Source: Chionis minor (lineage: Eukaryota > Chordata > Aves > Charadriiformes > Chionididae). From it: a stretch of DNA of 64,000 nt. The stretch lies in assembly GCA_013398295.1 (NCBI GenBank), contig VZSF01000980.1:1-64000 (forward strand), read 5' to 3'. The notes under the pieces were generated by a model, which saw only the letters and a program-made list of their open reading frames with translations, did not search any database and was not told where the DNA came from. The translations under genes and the position numbers were made by a program. This document shows, in pieces, positions 62,076 through 64,000 of this stretch; position 1 is the first letter of the stretch; each line of letters opens with the position of its first letter.

Positions 62076-64000
62076 GCAGATACAGTGCCATAATTTAGGT
62101 AGGTGTGACGGTATATAATTTCACCTATCTTGGTGCCCAGGATCATTTAATGAAGCCTTCATTGTCATTACAAGGAAAAGGACACAATCTATCAAAGTGG
62201 ATTTTTGCTCTACATATGCCCTATGCCTGTATGGATATCACAGTCCTGCATTTGGACTACCTGTCACTTCTACTGTCAGAAATTGAACATGCTTTGCAGC
62301 ATTGTTGGGCATTGCGTCCTTTTGTCAAAGCTATCTCAGCCCCAGGAACATCACAGCTGCAAGCACATTGCCTATTAAACAGTTATTTTCCTGCAACTCT
62401 CAAACCATTTTGAGAATTGTTTAGAAAAAATCTAGCTAGCACAGGAGAAATTTGTGGCAGGGAGTATTCTCACTGTTTTCTAGTAAATGCAATCATGTAC
62501 CAGTGTCCAGAAGGACTCCTACGCATGATTTTACTTGGAAGATGCAGACTTCTTATGCCATTCTGTTATATTTTTAAAATTTTTCTTTCCAAGCTGCTAT
62601 TCAATGTACTGATGCTTATTTTAAGGAAAAATATAGAGACAACAGTAAGCTGTCTCCTTCACTGACTGGTTTGATAAGCACAAAAGCATCACTGACACTT
62701 AGAGTGTCATCCTTCGTCTATTAGCACTTAGTGGTAGGGACAGTTCACATTTCCATGCTGTGTGCCTGTACTGACATGACTAGTATCCTGTTAACACTCA
62801 ACACGGATAGCAGGAGATGTCTTTGGAAGGACATCTTAGACTAAAGATTTGAAAAGTTTGTTTATGTTTCTCATACTTCCTGACACTGTTTATGCTCCAT
62901 GCTCTGGAAAATGTGAGTTTACATTATGACCATGACTTGTATATTTTGTGCAAGTTCTTGCCTACTGAAACTGGAGTTAAAATTAACAGTTTTCTGTTTG
63001 TTCGTATTTTTTTCTATATTGATGAGAGCTCTACATTTCTTCTTTTCTTATCATGGGAACTATTTTTACAAAGACAGCACTATTATTATTTTAAAAGACA
63101 GAATAAGTGTCACATCAGACAGAAAGTAGAACAATTCTGTTCATAAAACACAGAGATACTTTTAAACAATATTGATTTTCTTTGAGGTAGTCTGATGCAT
63201 GTAGGTACATTGGCTGTGTCTAGACTAAATTGCAACACAGTACATCACAGTGAACTTTAAGAACCTGGTCCCCTAGTAAAGCTGTATGAAAGACACAGTG
63301 TAGTGTCCCAAGGCTGTCTTTGACCTACATGAGTGGCATCTTTATTCACAGAAACCAGGAGGCAGGAAAGGCTGGTGTGCATTCAAATCTTACTCTAAGG
63401 TAATATAAGGGTACTGCAAATATGGTACCTGGGTAATGCTCCTGGTTCTTATACAGAAGACATCATTTGATATCTAACATACTCTGTGGACAATCCCAGT
63501 GAGACGAGTGAATCTTTGCAAAAAGGGTGACACTAAATGCAAAGATGAGTCTTCAGATTTGGCTCTGTGTTCCAATAGCAAGATGAATAAGGTCAGTTGC
63601 TGCTCTTGAAATCAAAATATAACTGTCCATTTCTTTCAAAAGACCTGGGTTTTGTCTTGGTCTCTTAGATTCTGGGCTCTAAATAGGGTTCAAATGGAAA
63701 TAAAGGTCTTTCTATATCTAGTTGTCTGAAAGTTCAAGGTTCTAATGTTTGATATAACAGGATCTTAAAATGAATTTCGACACCCACTTCCTAATAACAA
63801 ATGCTCGGATGTAGATTTCGTTACACCGGCTAATGGCATAAGGTGCATATTAACATTTTAGAGAGGCAAAAAAATGTCGAGCTTTATTGTACTGGGAGGA
63901 GTCCTTTTTTAGCTCAAAGTGCATATTTGCTTCTGGTTTTTTTGCTTGTAAGCGCAACTCAGGCATACAACAACATTTATTCCTCCAGTGCATATGCACT
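62076..64000. other. Unique AT-rich DNA to window end
   Basis: No gene or dispersed repeat was recognised. Open frames of 82-102 codons at 62105-63146 (plus) follow one another but have no family resemblance. Confidence 0.5.

Overview
This window looks like an intergenic or intronic gene desert from a bird nuclear genome. The base composition is AT-rich by eye. No long open frame, tRNA or rRNA was recognised, and no frame matches a cellular protein family I know. The avian call rests on CR1 non-LTR retrotransposons in many age classes, several with the typical octamer-like 3' tails (ATTCTATGA type), and on ERVL-type LTRs whose ends (TGTCNTGG... and the complement of ...CCAGGACA) are typical of birds. 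The species cannot be fixed; a neoavian bird fits best.

Layout. 1-45 is the tail of a CR1. 697-973 is a 3' CR1 piece. About 4780-5188 is an old plus-strand LTR. 7490-8296 is a CR1 with a large internal deletion and a single N. 8297-40579 is mostly unique AT-rich DNA with three small CR1 relics (14478-14752, 21390-21560, 29703-29876) and scattered simple repeats. 40580-45547 holds two direct duplications whose junctions are single N characters; they look like unmerged assembly contigs, not biology. 47010-47743 and 53859-54217 are two minus-strand solo LTRs, each with a perfect 5-bp target-site duplication. 48672-49361 is a young CR1 lying against an older CR1 (49385-50090). 57040-58015 is a very old amniote-type CR1 relic, 58344-60280 a roughly 2-kb CR1 with most of the reverse transcriptase region, and 61463-62075 an internal reverse transcriptase fragment; all three are on the minus strand. 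The rest is unique sequence.

The only coding capacity recognised is decayed CR1 ORF2. Three weak exon-like patterns (1120-1235 and 13399-13600 on plus; 41603-41954 on minus) are listed as candidates because splice-like or TATA-like signals flank open frames, but none could be assigned to a gene. I found no undescribed molecular system. The most consequential observation is that about 2.57 kb of this window (41093-43662) appears to be an artefactual alternative-haplotype contig.
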